From contig OX439137.1 in NCBI GenBank assembly GCA_949318235.1, positions 26,429,553-26,493,552 of the forward strand: a stretch of 64,000 nucleotides of DNA. The letters are read 5' to 3'. A model generated the notes under the pieces. It did no database searches. It was given only the letters and a program-made list of their open reading frames with translations, and was not told the DNA's origin. This document shows positions 26,479 to 40,483 of this stretch, in pieces (positions within the stretch are counted from its first letter, which is position 1; the number at the start of each line of letters is the position of its first letter). Source of the stretch: Ecdyonurus torrentis. Its lineage: Eukaryota > Arthropoda > Insecta > Ephemeroptera > Heptageniidae. The translations under genes and the position numbers were made by a program.

Positions 26479-27772
26479 TGTTTTAACACACGATATTTAA
26501 TGTTTACAAATAAAGTAACGTTTAGTCAGGAAAAAAAGGAACCTTCGTTTTCAAATATGTAATATATATTTTATAATAAAACCACAAATTAAAAAATTCC
26601 AGTTTTTTCAGTTTTGAATTTATTTTGAACAAATCAAATCATTAGAAAAAAAATTATATAAATTGATTTAACTATGCACAATCTTTAGTTGCATATATGA
26701 GCTTTCATTTTACTATGTATATATATCAATATATGATATGGTTAAATTTATAAATTATCTATTATTTTAGTTTGAATATTAAAATATTTTTTAATATTAT
26801 TATTTTTTTTAATTTTGCAACACAAGATATTTAATGTATATAAAAGTAACGTTTAGTCACGAGAAAAAGAACCTTCGTTTTCAACTCTGTAATATATATT
26901 TTATAGATACAAACACAAATTAAAAAATTCCAGTTTTTTCAGTTTTGAATCCTTTTTGAACAAATCAAATTATTAGAAATAAAATTCGATAAATTGATTT
27001 AAATATGCAAAATCTTTAGTTGCATATATAAGCTTTCATTTTACAATGTTATATATCAATATATGATATTGTTACATTTATAAATTTTCTATCATTTTAG
27101 TTTGAATATTAAAATAGTTTTTTTTTCTTTTTTTTTTTTTTAACTTTGCAACACAAGATATTTAATGTTTATAAAAGTAACGTTTAGTCAGGAAAAAAAA
27201 GAACCTTCGTTTTCAAATATGTAAAATATATTTTAAAGAAACAACCAAAAATTAAAAAAAATCCCGGTTTTTTCAGTTTTGAATCTGTTTTGAACAAATC
27301 AAATTATTAGAAATAAAATTCGATAAATTGGTTTAAATATGCACATTCTGTAGTGGCATACATAATCTTTCATTTTACCATGTTATATATCAATATATGG
27401 TATGGTTAAATTTATAAATTTTCTATTATTTTAGTTTTAATATTAAAATAGTTTTTTTTTTTTAATTTTGCAACACAAGATATTTAATGCTTATAAAAAT
27501 AATGTTTAGTTAGGAGAAAAAGAACCTTCGCTTTCTACTCTGTAATATATATTTTATAGATACAACCACAACTAAAAAATTTCCAGTTTTTTCAGTTTTG
27601 AATCTGTTTTGAACAAATCAAATTATTAGAAAAAAAAATTGAATAAATTGACCTAAATATGCACATTCTGTAGTGCCATATAGAAGCTTTCATTTTACTC
27701 TGTTATTATATCAGAATATGATGTTTTTAAATTTATAAATTTTCTATCATTTTATTATGAATATTGAATTAG

Positions 27773-27804
<32 letters not shown>

Positions 27805-29090
27805 TGCAACACAAGATATTTAATGTTTACATTTAAGTTATTTTTAGTAAGGAGAAAAAAAACCTTCGTTTTCAACAATATTAAATAAATTTTATAGATA
27901 TAACCAAAAAAGTAAAAAGTTGTAGTTTTTGCAGTTATGAATTTGTTTTCAACGTCTCAAATCATCAGAAAAAAAAATTCGATAAATTGATTTAAATATG
28001 CACATTCTGTAGTGGCATATATAAGCTTTCATTTTACTATATGTTATATATCAAAATATGATATAGTTAAATTTATAAATTTTCTATCATTTTAGTTTGA
28101 ATATTAAAATAGTATTTTTTTCTTTTTTTTTTTTTAATTTTGCAACACAAGATATTTAATGATTATAAAAGCAACGTTTAGTCAAGATAACAAGAATCTT
28201 CGTTTTCAACTCTGTAAAATATATTTTTAAAATACAACCAAAAATTAAAAAATTCCAGTTTTTTCAGTTTTGAATCTGTTTTGAACCAATCAAATTATCA
28301 GAAAAAAACCCTCAATAAATTGATCTAAATTATCCCAATGTGTAGTGGCATAAATATATAAACTTTTAATTAAGTATTTTATATACCAATATATGATATG
28401 GTAAAATTTATAAATTTTATATCATTTTAGTTTGAATATTAAAATAGTTTTTTTTTTCATTTTGCAACACAAGATATTTAATGTTTATAAAAGTAACGTC
28501 TAGTCAGGAGAACAAATACCTTCGTTTTAGATTCTGTAATATATATTTTATAGATACAAACACAAATTAAAAAATTTCAGTTTTTTTCAGTTTTGAAACT
28601 GTTTTGAACAAATCAAATTATTAGAAAAAAAATTCGATAAATTGGTTTAAATATGCACATTCTGTAGTGGCATATATAAGCTTTCAATTTATATTTTTAT
28701 ATAACTATATATGATATTGTTAAATTTATAAATTTTCTATCATTTTAGTTTGAATATTAAAATAGTTTTTTATTTTTTTTTTTTCAATTTTGCAACACAA
28801 GATATTTAATGTTTATAAAAGTAACGTTCAGTCAGGAGAACAAGAACCTTCGTTTTCAACTCTGTAAAATATATTTTAAAGATACAACCAAAAATAAAAA
28901 AATTCCAGTTTTTTCAGTTTTGAATCTGTTTTGAACCAATCAAATTATTAGGAAAAAATTCGAAAAATTGGTTTATATATGCACATTCTGTAGTGGCATT
29001 TAAAAGCTTTCATTTTACTATGTTATATATCAATATATGATATGGTTAAATTTATCAATTTTCTATCATTTAATTTGAATATTGAAATAG

Positions 29091-29124
<34 letters not shown>

Positions 29125-31976
29125 GCAACACAAGATATTTTATGTTTACAAAAGTAAAGTTTAGTCAGGAGAAAAAGAACCTTTGTTTTCAACTCTGTAA
29201 AATATATTTTAAAGATACAACCACAAAATAAAAAATTCCAATTTATGCAGTTATGAATCTGTTTTGAACAAATCAAATTATTAGAAATAAAATTCGATAA
29301 ATTGATCTAAATTATCACAATCTGTAGTTGCATATATAACCTTTCATTTTACTATGTATATATATCAATATATGATATGGTTAAATTTATAAATTATCTA
29401 TCATTTTAGTTTGAATATTAAAATATTTTTTTATTATTATTATTTTTTTTAATTTTGCAACACAAGATATTTAATGTATATAAAAGTAACGTTTAGTCAC
29501 GAGAAAAAGAACCTTCGTTTTCAACTCTGTAATATATATTTTATAGATACAAACACAAATTAAAAAATTCCAGTTTTTTCAGTTTTGAATCCTTTTTGAA
29601 CAAATCAAATTATTAGAAATAAAATTCGATAAATTGATCTAAATTATCACAATCTGTATTTCCATATATTAGCTTTCAATTTATTATTTTATATATTAAT
29701 ATATGATATGGTTAAATTTATAAATTTTCTATCATTTTAGTTTGAATATTAAAATAGTTTTTTTTTTTTTTTCAATTTTGCAACACAAGATATTTAATGT
29801 TTATAAAAAAAAACGTTTAGTCAGGAGAAAAAAAACCTTCGTCTTAAACTATGTAAAATATATTTTAAATATACAACCAAAAAATAATAAATTCCAGTTT
29901 TTTCAGATTTGAATCTGTTATTTAAACAAAAACTGAACAAATTGATTTAAATATGCACAATCTTTAGTGGCATATATAAGATTTCATTTTACTATGTTAT
30001 ATATCAATATATGATATAGTTAAATTTATAAATTTTCTATCATTTAGTATGAATATTGAAATAGTTTTTTTTTTAATTTTGTACACACGATATTTAATGT
30101 TTACAAATAAAGTAACGTTTAGTCAGGAAAAAAAGGAACCTTCGTTTTCAAATATGTAATATATATTTTATAGATACAACCACAAATTAAAAAATTCCAG
30201 TTTTTTCAGTTTTGAATCTATTTTGAACAAATCAAATCATTAGAAAAAAAATTCGATAAATTGATTTAAATATGCACAATCTTTAGTTGCATATATAAGC
30301 TTTCATTTTACTATGTTATATATCAATATATGATATTGTTACATTTATAAATTTTCTATCATTTTAGTTTGAATATTAATATAGTATTTTTTTTCTTTTT
30401 TTTTTTTTTAATTTTGCAACACAAGATATTTAATGATTATAAAAGCAACGTATAGTCAAGATAACAAAAATCTTCGTTTTCAACTCTGTAAAATATATTT
30501 TTAAGATACAACAAAAAATTAAAAAATTCCAGTTTTTTCAGTTTTGAATCTGTTTTGAACCAATCAAATTATTAGAAAAAAAACCTCAATAAATTGATCT
30601 AAATTATTCCAATGTGTAGTGGCATAAATATATAAGCTTTTAATTAAGTATTTTATATACCAATATATGATATGGTAAAATTTATAAATTTTCTATCATT
30701 TTAGTTTGAATATTAAAATAGTTTTTTTTTTCATTTTGCAACACAAGATATTTAATGTTTATAAAAGTAACGTCTAGTCAGGAGAACAAGAACCTTCGTT
30801 TTAGATTCTGTAATATATATTTTATAGATACAAACACAAATTAAAAAATTCCAGTTTTTTTCAGTTTTGAAACTGTTTTGAACAAATCAAATTATTAGAA
30901 AAAAAATTCGATAAATTGGTTTAAATATGCACATTCTGTAGTGGCATATATAAGCTTTCAATTTATTTTTTTATATAACTATATATGATATTGTTAAATT
31001 TATAAATTTTCTATCATTTTAGTTTGAATATTAAAATAGTTTTTTATTTTTTTTTTCAATTTTGCAACACAAGATATTTAATGTTTATAAAAGAAACGTT
31101 TAGTCAGGAGAACAAACACCTTCGTCTTCAACTCTGTAAAATATATTTTAAATATACAACCAAAAATTAAAAAATTCCAGTTTTTTCAGATTCGAATCTG
31201 TTTTGAACAAATCAAATTATTAGATAAAAAATTGAATAAATTGACCTAAATATGCACATTCTGTAGTGCCATATATGAGCTTTCATTTTACTATGTTATA
31301 TATCAGTATATGATATAGTTAAATTTATAAATTTTCTATTTTTTTAGTATGAATATTGAAATATTTTTTTTATTTTTTAATTTTGTAACACAAGAAAAAA
31401 AGAAAAATTTGTTTTCAACTCTGTAAAATATATTTTAAAGATACAACAACAAAATAAAAAATTCCAATTTATGCAGTTATGAATTTGTTTTAAACATCTT
31501 AAATCATTAGAAAAAAATTCGATAAATTGATTTAAATATGCACAATCTTTAATGGCATATATAAGCTTTCATTTTACTATGTTATATATCAATTAATGAT
31601 AAAGTTAAATTTATTAATTTTCTATGATTTTAGTATGAATATTGAAATAGATTTTTTTTTTTTTTTTTTTTAAATTTTGCAACACAAGATATTTAATGTT
31701 TACAAAAGTAACGTTCAGTCAGGAGAACAAGAACCTTCGTTTTCAACTCTGTAAAATATATTTTAAAGATACAACTAAAAATAAAAAATTCCAGTTTTTT
31801 CAGTTTTGAATCTGTTTTGAACCAATCAAATTATTAGGAAAAAATTCGATAAATTGGTTTATATATGCACATTCTGTAGTGGCATTTAAAAGCTTTCATT
31901 TTACTATGTTATATATCAATATATGATATGGTTAAATTTATCAATTTTCTATCATTTTAGTTTGATTATTGAAATA

Positions 31977-32010
<34 letters not shown>

Positions 32011-34905
32011 TGCAACACAAGATATTTTATGTTTACAAAAGTAAAGTTTAGTCAGGAGAAAAAGAACCTTTGTTTTCAACTCTGTAAAATATATTTTAAA
32101 GATACAACCACAAAATAAAAAATTCCAATTTATGCAGTTATGAATCTGTTTTGAACAAATCAAATTATTAGAAATAAAATTCGATAAATTGATCTAAATT
32201 ATCACAATCTGTAGTTGCATATATAACCTTTCATTTTACTATGTATATATATCAATATATGATATGGTTAAATTTATAAATTATCTATCATTTTAGTTTG
32301 AATATTAAAATATTTTTTTATTATTATTATTTTTTTTAATTTTGCAACACAAGATATTTAATGTATATAAAAGTAACGTTTAGTCACGAGAAAAAGAACC
32401 TTCGTTTTCAACTCTGTAATATATATTTTATAGATACAAACACAAATTAAAAAATTCCAGTTTTTTCAGTTTTGATTCCTTTTTGAACAAATCAAATTAT
32501 TAGAAATAAAATTCGATAAATTGATCTAAATTATCACAATCTGTATTTCCATATATTAGCTTTCAATTTACTATTTTATATATTAATATATGATATGGTT
32601 AAATTTATAAATTTTCTATCATTTTAGTTTGAATATTAAATTAGTTATTATTTTTTTTTTTTCAATTTTGCAACACAAGATATTTAATGTTTATAAAAAA
32701 AACGTTTAGTCAGGAGAAAAAAAACCTTCGTCTTAAACTATGTAAAATATATTTTAAATATACAACCAAAAAATAAAAAATTCCAGTTTTTTCAGATTTG
32801 AATCTGTTATTTAAACAAAAATTGAACAAATTGATTTAAATATGCACAATCTTTAGTGGCATATATAAGCTTTCATTTTACTATGTTATATATCAATATA
32901 TGATATAGTTAAATTTATAAATTTTCTATCATTTTAGTATGAATATTAAAATAGTTTTTTTTTTAATTTTGTAACACACGATATTTAATGTTTACAAATA
33001 AAGAAACGTTTAGTCAGGAAAAAAAGGAACCTTCGTTTTCAAATATGTAATATATATTTTATAGATACAACCACAAATTAAAAAATTCCAGTTTTTTCAG
33101 TTTTGAATCTATTTTGAACAAATCAAATCATTAGAAAAAAAATTCGATAAATTGATTTAAATATGCACAATCTTTAGTTGCATATATAAGCTTTCATTTT
33201 ACTATGTTATATATCAATATATGATATTGTTACATTTATAAATTATCTATCATTTTAGTTTGAATATTAAAATAGTTTTTCATTATAATTTTTTTTTTTA
33301 ATTTTGCAACACAAGATATTAAATGTATATAAAAGTAACGTTAAGTCACGAGAAAAAGAATCTTCGTTTTCAAATATGTAATATATATTTTATAGATACA
33401 ACCACAAATTAAAAAATTCCAGTTTTTTCAGTTTTGAATCTATTTTGAACAAATCAAATCATTAGAAAAAAAATTCGATAAATTGATTTAAATATGCAAA
33501 ATCTTTAGTTGCATATATAAGCTTTCAATTTATTTTTTGCTATATCTAATATGATATTGTTAAATTTATAAATTTTCTATCATTTTAGTTTGAATATTAA
33601 AATAGTTTTTTATTTTTTTTTTTTCAATTTTGCAACACAAGATATTTAATGTTTATAAAAGAAACGTTTAGTCAGGAAAAAAAGGAACTTTCGTTTTCAA
33701 ATATGTAAAATATATTTTAAAGAAACAACCAAAAATTAAAAAAATCCCGGTTTTTTCAGTTTTGAATCTGTTTTGAACAAATCAAATTATTAGAAATAAA
33801 ATTCGATAAATTGATTTAAATTATCACAATCTGTATTGGCATATATAACCTATCATTTTATTATTTTATATATCAATATATGATGTGGTTAAATTTATAA
33901 ATTATCTATCATTTTAGTTTGAATATTAAAATAGTTTTTCATTATAATTTTTTTTTTTAATTTTGCAACACAAGATATTAAATGTATATAAAAGTAACGT
34001 TTAGTCACGAGAAAAAGAATCTTCGTTTTCAAATATGTAATATATATTTTATAGATACAACCACAAATTAAAAAATTCCAGTTTTTTCAGTTTTGAATCT
34101 ATTTTGAACAAATCAAATCATTAGAAAAAAAATTCGATAAATTGATTTAAATATGCACAATCTTTAGTTGCATATATAAGCTTTCATTTTACTATGTTAT
34201 ATATCAATATATGATATTGTTACATTTATAAATTTTCTATCATTTTAGTTTGAATATTAAAATAGTTTTTTTTTCTTTTTTTTTTTTAAATTTGCAACAC
34301 AAGATATTTAATGTTTATAAAAGTAACGTTTAGTCAGGAAAAAAAGGAACCTTCGTTTTCAAATATGTAAAATATATTTTAAAGAAACAACCAAAAATTA
34401 AAAAAATCCCGGTTTTTTCAGTTTTGAATCTGTTTTGAACAAATCAAATTATTAGAAATAAAATTCGATAAATTGTTTTAAGTTATCACAATCTGTATTA
34501 GCATATATAATCTTTCATTTTACCATGTTATATATCAATATATAGTATGGTTAAATTTTTAAATTTTCTATCATTTTAGTTTTAATATTAAAATAGTTTT
34601 TTTTTTTTTTAATTTTGCAACACGAGATATTTAATGCTTATAAAAATAATGTTTAGTTAGGAGAAAAAGAACCTTCGCTTTCTACTTTGTAATATATATT
34701 TTATAGATACAACCACTACTAAAGAAAGTCCAGTTTTTTCAGTTTTGAATCTGTTTTGAACCAATCAAATTATTAGAAAAAAGAATTGAATAAATTGACC
34801 TAAATATGCACATTCTGTAGTGCCATATAGAAGCTTTCATTTTTTTATGTTATATATCAATATATGATGTTGTTAAATTTATAAATTTTCTATCATTTTA
34901 GTATG

Positions 34906-34946
<41 letters not shown>

Positions 34947-37216
34947 TGCAACACAAGATATTTAATGTTTACATTTAAGTAATTTTTAGTAAGGAGAACA
35001 AAAACCTTCGGTTTCAACATTAATAAATAAATTTTATAGATATAACCAAAAAAAAAAAAAGTTGTAGTTTTTGCAGTTATGAATTTGTTTTAAACATCTC
35101 AAATCATCAGAAAAAAAAATTCGATAAATTGATTTTAATATGCACATTCTGTAGTGGCATATATAAGCTTTCATTTTACTATATGTTAAATATATGTTAC
35201 TATATGGTAAATTTATAAATTTTCTATCATTTTAGTTTGAATATTAAAATAGTATTATTATTATTTTTTTTTTTTAATTTTGCAACACAAGATATTTAAT
35301 GTTCAAAAAAGTAACGTTTAGTCAGGAGAAAAAGAACCTTCGATTTCAACTCTGATATATATTTTTTTTAGATACAACCACAAATTAAAAAATTCCAGTT
35401 TTTTCAGTTTTGACTCTGTTTTGAACAAATCAAATTATTGGAAAAAAAATTGAATAAATTGATTTAAATATGCAAATTCTGTAGTGCCATATATAAGCTT
35501 TCATTTAACTATGTTTTATATCAATATATGATATTGTTAAATTTATAAATTTTTTATCATTTTAGTATGAATAGTGAAATAGTTTTTTTTTTTTTTTTTT
35601 TTTTTAAATTTTGCAACACAAGATATTTAATGTTTATAAAAGCAACGTTTAGTCAAGAGAACAAGAACCTTCGTTTTCAACTCTGTAAAATATATTTTAA
35701 AGATACAACCAAAAATTAAAAAAGTCCAGTTTTTTCAGTTTTGAATCTGTTTTGAACCAATCAAATTATTAGAAAAAAAACCTCAATAAATTGATCTAAA
35801 TTATCCCAATGTGTAGTGGCATATATAAGCTTTTAATTAAGTATTTTATATACCAATATATGATATGGTTAAATTTATAAATTTTCTATCATTTTAGTTT
35901 GAATATTAAAATAGCTTTTTTTTTTTTTCATTTTGCAACACAAGATATTAAATGTTTTTAAAAGTAACGTCTGGTCAGGAGAACAAGAACCTTCGTTTTC
36001 ACTTCTGTAATATATATTTTATAGATACAAACACAAATTAAAAAATTCCAGTTTTTTTCAGTTTTGAAACTGTTTTGAACCAATAAAATTATTAGGAAAA
36101 AAATTCGATAAATTGGTTTATATATGCACATTCTGTAGTGGCATATATAAGCTTTCAATTTATTTTTTTATATATCTATATATGATATTGTTAAATTTAT
36201 AAATTTTCTATCATTTTAGTTTGAATATTAAAATAGTTTTATTATTATGTTTTTTTTTCAATTTTGCAACACAAGATATTTAATGTTTATAAAAGAAACG
36301 TTTAGTCAGGAGAACAAAAACCTTCGTCTTCAATTCTGTAAAATACATTTTAAATATACAACCAAAAATTAAAAAATTCCAGTTTTTTTAGATTCGAATC
36401 TGTTTTGAACAAATCAAATTATTAGATAAAAAATTGAATAAATTGACCTAAATATGCACATTTTGTAGTGCCATATATAAGCTTTCATTTTACTATGTTA
36501 TATATCAGTATATGATATAGTTAAATTTATAAATTTTCAATCATTTTAGTATGAATATTGAAATAGTTTTTTTTTTTTTTATTTTTTTTTTAAATTTTGT
36601 AACACAAGATAGATAATGTTTACAAAAGTAACAAATAGCCAGGAAAAATAGAAATATTCGTTTTCAACTCTGTAAAATATATTTTAAAGATACAACAACA
36701 AAATAAAAAATTCCAATTTATGCAGTTATGAATTTGTTTTAAACATCTTAAATCATTAGAAAAAACAATTCAATAAATTAATTTAAATATGCACAATCTT
36801 TAATGGCATATATAAGCTATCATTTTACTATATAATATAGTTAAATTTATAAATTTTCTATGATTTTAGTATGAATATTGAAATAGATTTTTTTTTTTTT
36901 TTTTTTTTTTAATTTTGCAACACAAAATATTTAATGTTTCCAAAATTAACGTTCAGTCAGTAGAAGAAGAACCTTCGTTTTCAACTCTGTAAAATATATT
37001 TTAAAGATACAACCAAAAATAACAAATTCCAGTTTTTTCAGTTTTGAATCTGTTTTGAACCAATCAAATTATTAGGAAAAAAATGCGATAAATATGTTTA
37101 TATATGCACATTCTGTAGTGGCATTTAAAAGCTTTCATTTTACTATGTTATATATCAATATATGATATGGTTAAATTTATCAATTTTCTATCATTTTAGT
37201 TTGATAATTGAAATAG

Positions 37217-37248
<32 letters not shown>

Positions 37249-38624
37249 GGCAACACAAGATATTTTATGTTTACAAAAGTAAAGTTTAGTCAGGAGAAAA
37301 AGAATCTTTGTTTTCAACTCTAGAAAATATATTTTAAAGATACAAACACAAAATAAAAAAATTTCAATTTATGCAGTTATGAATTTGTTTTGCAAATCTG
37401 AAATCATTGGAAAAAAATTCGTTAAATTGATCTAAATTGTCACAATCTGTAGTGGCATATATAAGATTTCGATTTATTATTTTATATTTTTATATATGAT
37501 ATTGTTAAATTTATAAATTTTCTATCATTTTACTATAAATATTATTATAGTTTGTTTGTTTGTTTGTTTTTTTTGGTTTTAACACACGATATTTAATGTT
37601 TACAAATAAAGTAACGTTTAGTCAGGAAAAAAAGGAACCTTCGTTTTCAAATATGTAATATATATTTTAAAATAAAACCACAAATTAAAAAATTCCAGTT
37701 TTTTCAGTTTTGAATTTATTTTGAACAAATCAAATCATTAGAAAAAAAATTATATAAATTGATTTAAATATGCACAATCTTTAGTTGCATATATGAGCTT
37801 TCATTTTACTATGTATATATATCAATATATGATATGGTTAAATTTATAAATTATCTATCATTTTAGTTTGAATATTAAAATATTTTTTTAATATTATTAT
37901 TTTTTTTAATTTTGCAACACAAGATATTTAATGTATATAAAAGTAACGTTTAGTCACGAGAAAAAGAACCTTCGTTTTCAACTCTGTAATATATATTTTA
38001 TAGATACAAACACAAATTAAAAAATTCCAGTTTTTTCAGTTTTGAATCCTTTTTGAACAAATCAAATTATTAGAAATAAAATTCGATAAATTGATCTAAA
38101 TTATCACAATCTGTATTTCCATATATTAGCTTTCAATTTATTATTTTATATATTAATATATGATATGGTTATATTTATAAATTTTCTATCATTTTAGTTT
38201 GAATATTAAAATATATATTTTTTTTTCAATTTTGCAACACAAGATATTTAATGTTTATAAAAGAAACGTTTAGTCAGGAGAAAAAAAACCTTCGTCTTAA
38301 ACTATGTAAAATATATTTTAAATATACAACCAAAAAATAAAAAATTCCAGTTTTTTCAGATTTGAATCTGTTATTTAAACAAAAATTGAACAAATTGATT
38401 TAAATATGCACAATCTTTAGTGGCATATATAAGTTTTCATTTTACAGAAAAAGAACCTACGTTTTCAACTCTGTAAAATATATTTTAAAGATAGAACAAC
38501 AAAATAAAAAATTCCAATTTTTGAAATTATGAATTTGTTTTAAACATCTCAAATCATTAGAAAAAATTCGATAAATTGATTTGAATATGCACAATCTTAA
38601 GTGGCATATTATAAGCTTTCATTT

Positions 38625-39714
38625 CACTCTAAAAACAAGTGCATTACTTTAGTTACGAATACTAACTTATTTAAGATATACACTTATAAACTAATAATGG
38701 TAGCTAAAACAATGCACTTTTGGCAAGTTATTAACAGTAGCTAATTTAAGTTACTTTTGTTTAGTTATTACGGGTAACTAATATTTCCCCTCCTTCGCTA
38801 CTGCGTGCGATCGCTTTTCTGCTCTTGCTCGTCTCGCTCGCTCTCGCGCCCGCCTGCCTCACTGCACTATGACCGGCGTGTCCCGCCACCTCTCTCTCTC
38901 TCGCACACAATTCAACCCGGCACCCGGCACACTTGTTTTTTTATATTCTTCTCTCTCTTTCCCCACATCTTAGCATGCAACATACACAATAATAATTAAA
39001 ATCCACAAAATATTACGCGTTTTCACAACAAATATAGTAATGATACGTTAGTATAAAGTTTTCAATCACATGCATACCGTGACAGACAGTCTATACCGGT
39101 CGTAAAATACGAAAATAACAAAGACGAAATTAAATTTCAATTACATAATGTATTAAAATGACCGTTTATTTACATGTTAAATGTGTGTATGGTATTCAAA
39201 CTCCGCTAAAACGATAAATACCTTCATTTGAGACCACATTTTTGCTCATTTACCCGCCATGTCTGCACCACGCACATACCGGCATCTGGCATCATCATCA
39301 GTCCTCATATTTACGTTTCCTCCTTTCGCCGGACCTAAAATAAAATGTTCCACAAAGTAAACGCATTCTTACACATAAAATTATTATATTAAAGCCATGT
39401 TTACTTCCCGTGTATTCCTTTAGTTTGTGGATTTTTCAAGAGCCGCTTCGCTTGCATTCTTCCTTCTTCTTCGCCATGTTGCTTAATTCTTTTCACTATT
39501 CGTATGTTGTCGCAAGTGTTCGGCAGTGATCGTGAAGTTGTGTTTTAAATTAGTTACCGCGGCAAACTTACTTTAGATGGGCGCGAGATTAGGCATTGAT
39601 AATAACTTATTTTAAACACAAAAATATTGCCAACTTATTTAATGCAGAAAAAATGTTTAGCAGCTAAAGTTAGTTAATAAAAACAACTAAAGTAATGCAC
39701 TATTTTTTTGAGTG
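38625..39714. mobile_element. CACTC-ended TIR transposon inserted in satellite A (CMC/CACTA-like candidate)
   Basis: This 1,090-bp insertion splits a satellite monomer: the left flank ends AGCTTTCATTT and the right flank resumes TTTACTATGTTATA. The ends are inverted: CACTCTAAAAACAAGTGCAT on the left and CACTCAAAAAAATAGTGCAT read inward from the right, both followed by TACTTTAGTT. Subterminal AACTAA/TTAGTT words are scattered inside both ends. The target duplication is TT or TTT and cannot be sized in a T run. CAC ends with a 2-3 bp duplication suit CACTA/CMC elements. There is no transposase ORF, but the interior is unusually GC-rich and gene-like. Confidence 0.75.
39246..39334 (-). other. 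Exon-like segment inside the CACTC element
   Basis: On the minus strand the sequence ATTTTATTTTAG forms a good 3' splice site ending at 39335. The following GT plus 28 codons and a stop read PAKGGNVNMRTDD, then ARCRYVRGADMAGK. About 140 bp upstream on the same strand, an ATG in a good context (39477) opens a short frame MAKKKEECKRSGS. Base composition is far above the local average. This could be a captured piece of a host gene. No family is recognised, and splicing between the two pieces is not demonstrated. Confidence 0.25.
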
Positions 39715-39838
39715 TTTACTATGTTATATATCAATATATATTATAGTTAAATTTATAAATTTTCTATCATTTTAGTATGAATATTGAAATAGATTTTTTT
39801 TTCTTTTTTTTTAACTTTGCAACACAAGATATTTAATG

Positions 39839-40483
39839 TTTATCAGTAGGGACCGGATCTCCAGTTTGTTCAGTTTTTGAAATACGCATGCTAGGTCACA
39901 TCTGAGTTCAGATGTCCACAAATCATAAAGTTTTATTGCCAAAAATGCAAAAAAGTTTGGACTGAAAAAAAACTGTTTTTGGAATTTGTAAACTGGGTCA
40001 GTTTCGTCAATTTTTTTCAGTTTTTACCAGTTTTCCTCAGTTTTTGGAAACTGAAAATAGACTTTTACTGTAAAATAACTCAAAATGACGTGTTAAAAAA
40101 AATGTAAATTTTAAAATAATTTTTTTTAATGCAAATCTCAAAACCATCTGAATTAAACTGAACGCCATAAAAAAAAAGGGGTAAAAGAAGTACAAAAATA
40201 CAAGAACAGCTCTCATTGATACTGGCTAGTAAAGTGTACCAGATAATAATTTAACCGAAACAAATTTTTTTCATGAAAAATATAAATTTTATCCTTCTTT
40301 ATTGATAAAAATTTGTTTCTAAGTTAAAAATTATCAAAACTGAATTTCACTGTTTTTGTATAATTGAACTGAAAGTGAACTGATTTTGCTGTTTTTGCAA
40401 ACTGATTATGCAAAAAAACTGGACTGAATTCAGTACTGAAAATGCACATTTTCAAAACTGAAAATCCGGTCCCTATTTATCAG
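39839..40483. mobile_element. hAT miniature element with 8-bp target duplication, inserted in satellite A
   Basis: The body is 39847-40475 (629 bp), flanked by the perfect 8-bp duplication TTTATCAG at 39839-39846 and 40476-40483. The left end is TAGGGACCGGATCTCCAG and the right end read inward is TAGGGACCGGATTTTCAG, so the first 12 bases match exactly. No ORF is present. The interior is full of CAGTTTT and AACTGAA words. It sits in a satellite A monomer directly after GATATTTAATG. Confidence 0.92.

Noticed and set aside
15713..32163. Recurrent reverse ORFs beginning MICSKQIHNCINWNF
   Set aside because: They begin at TTG, end in a poly-lysine from the T tract, and are one satellite A monomer variant repeated. 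Their recurrence reflects duplication of the satellite, not a gene family.
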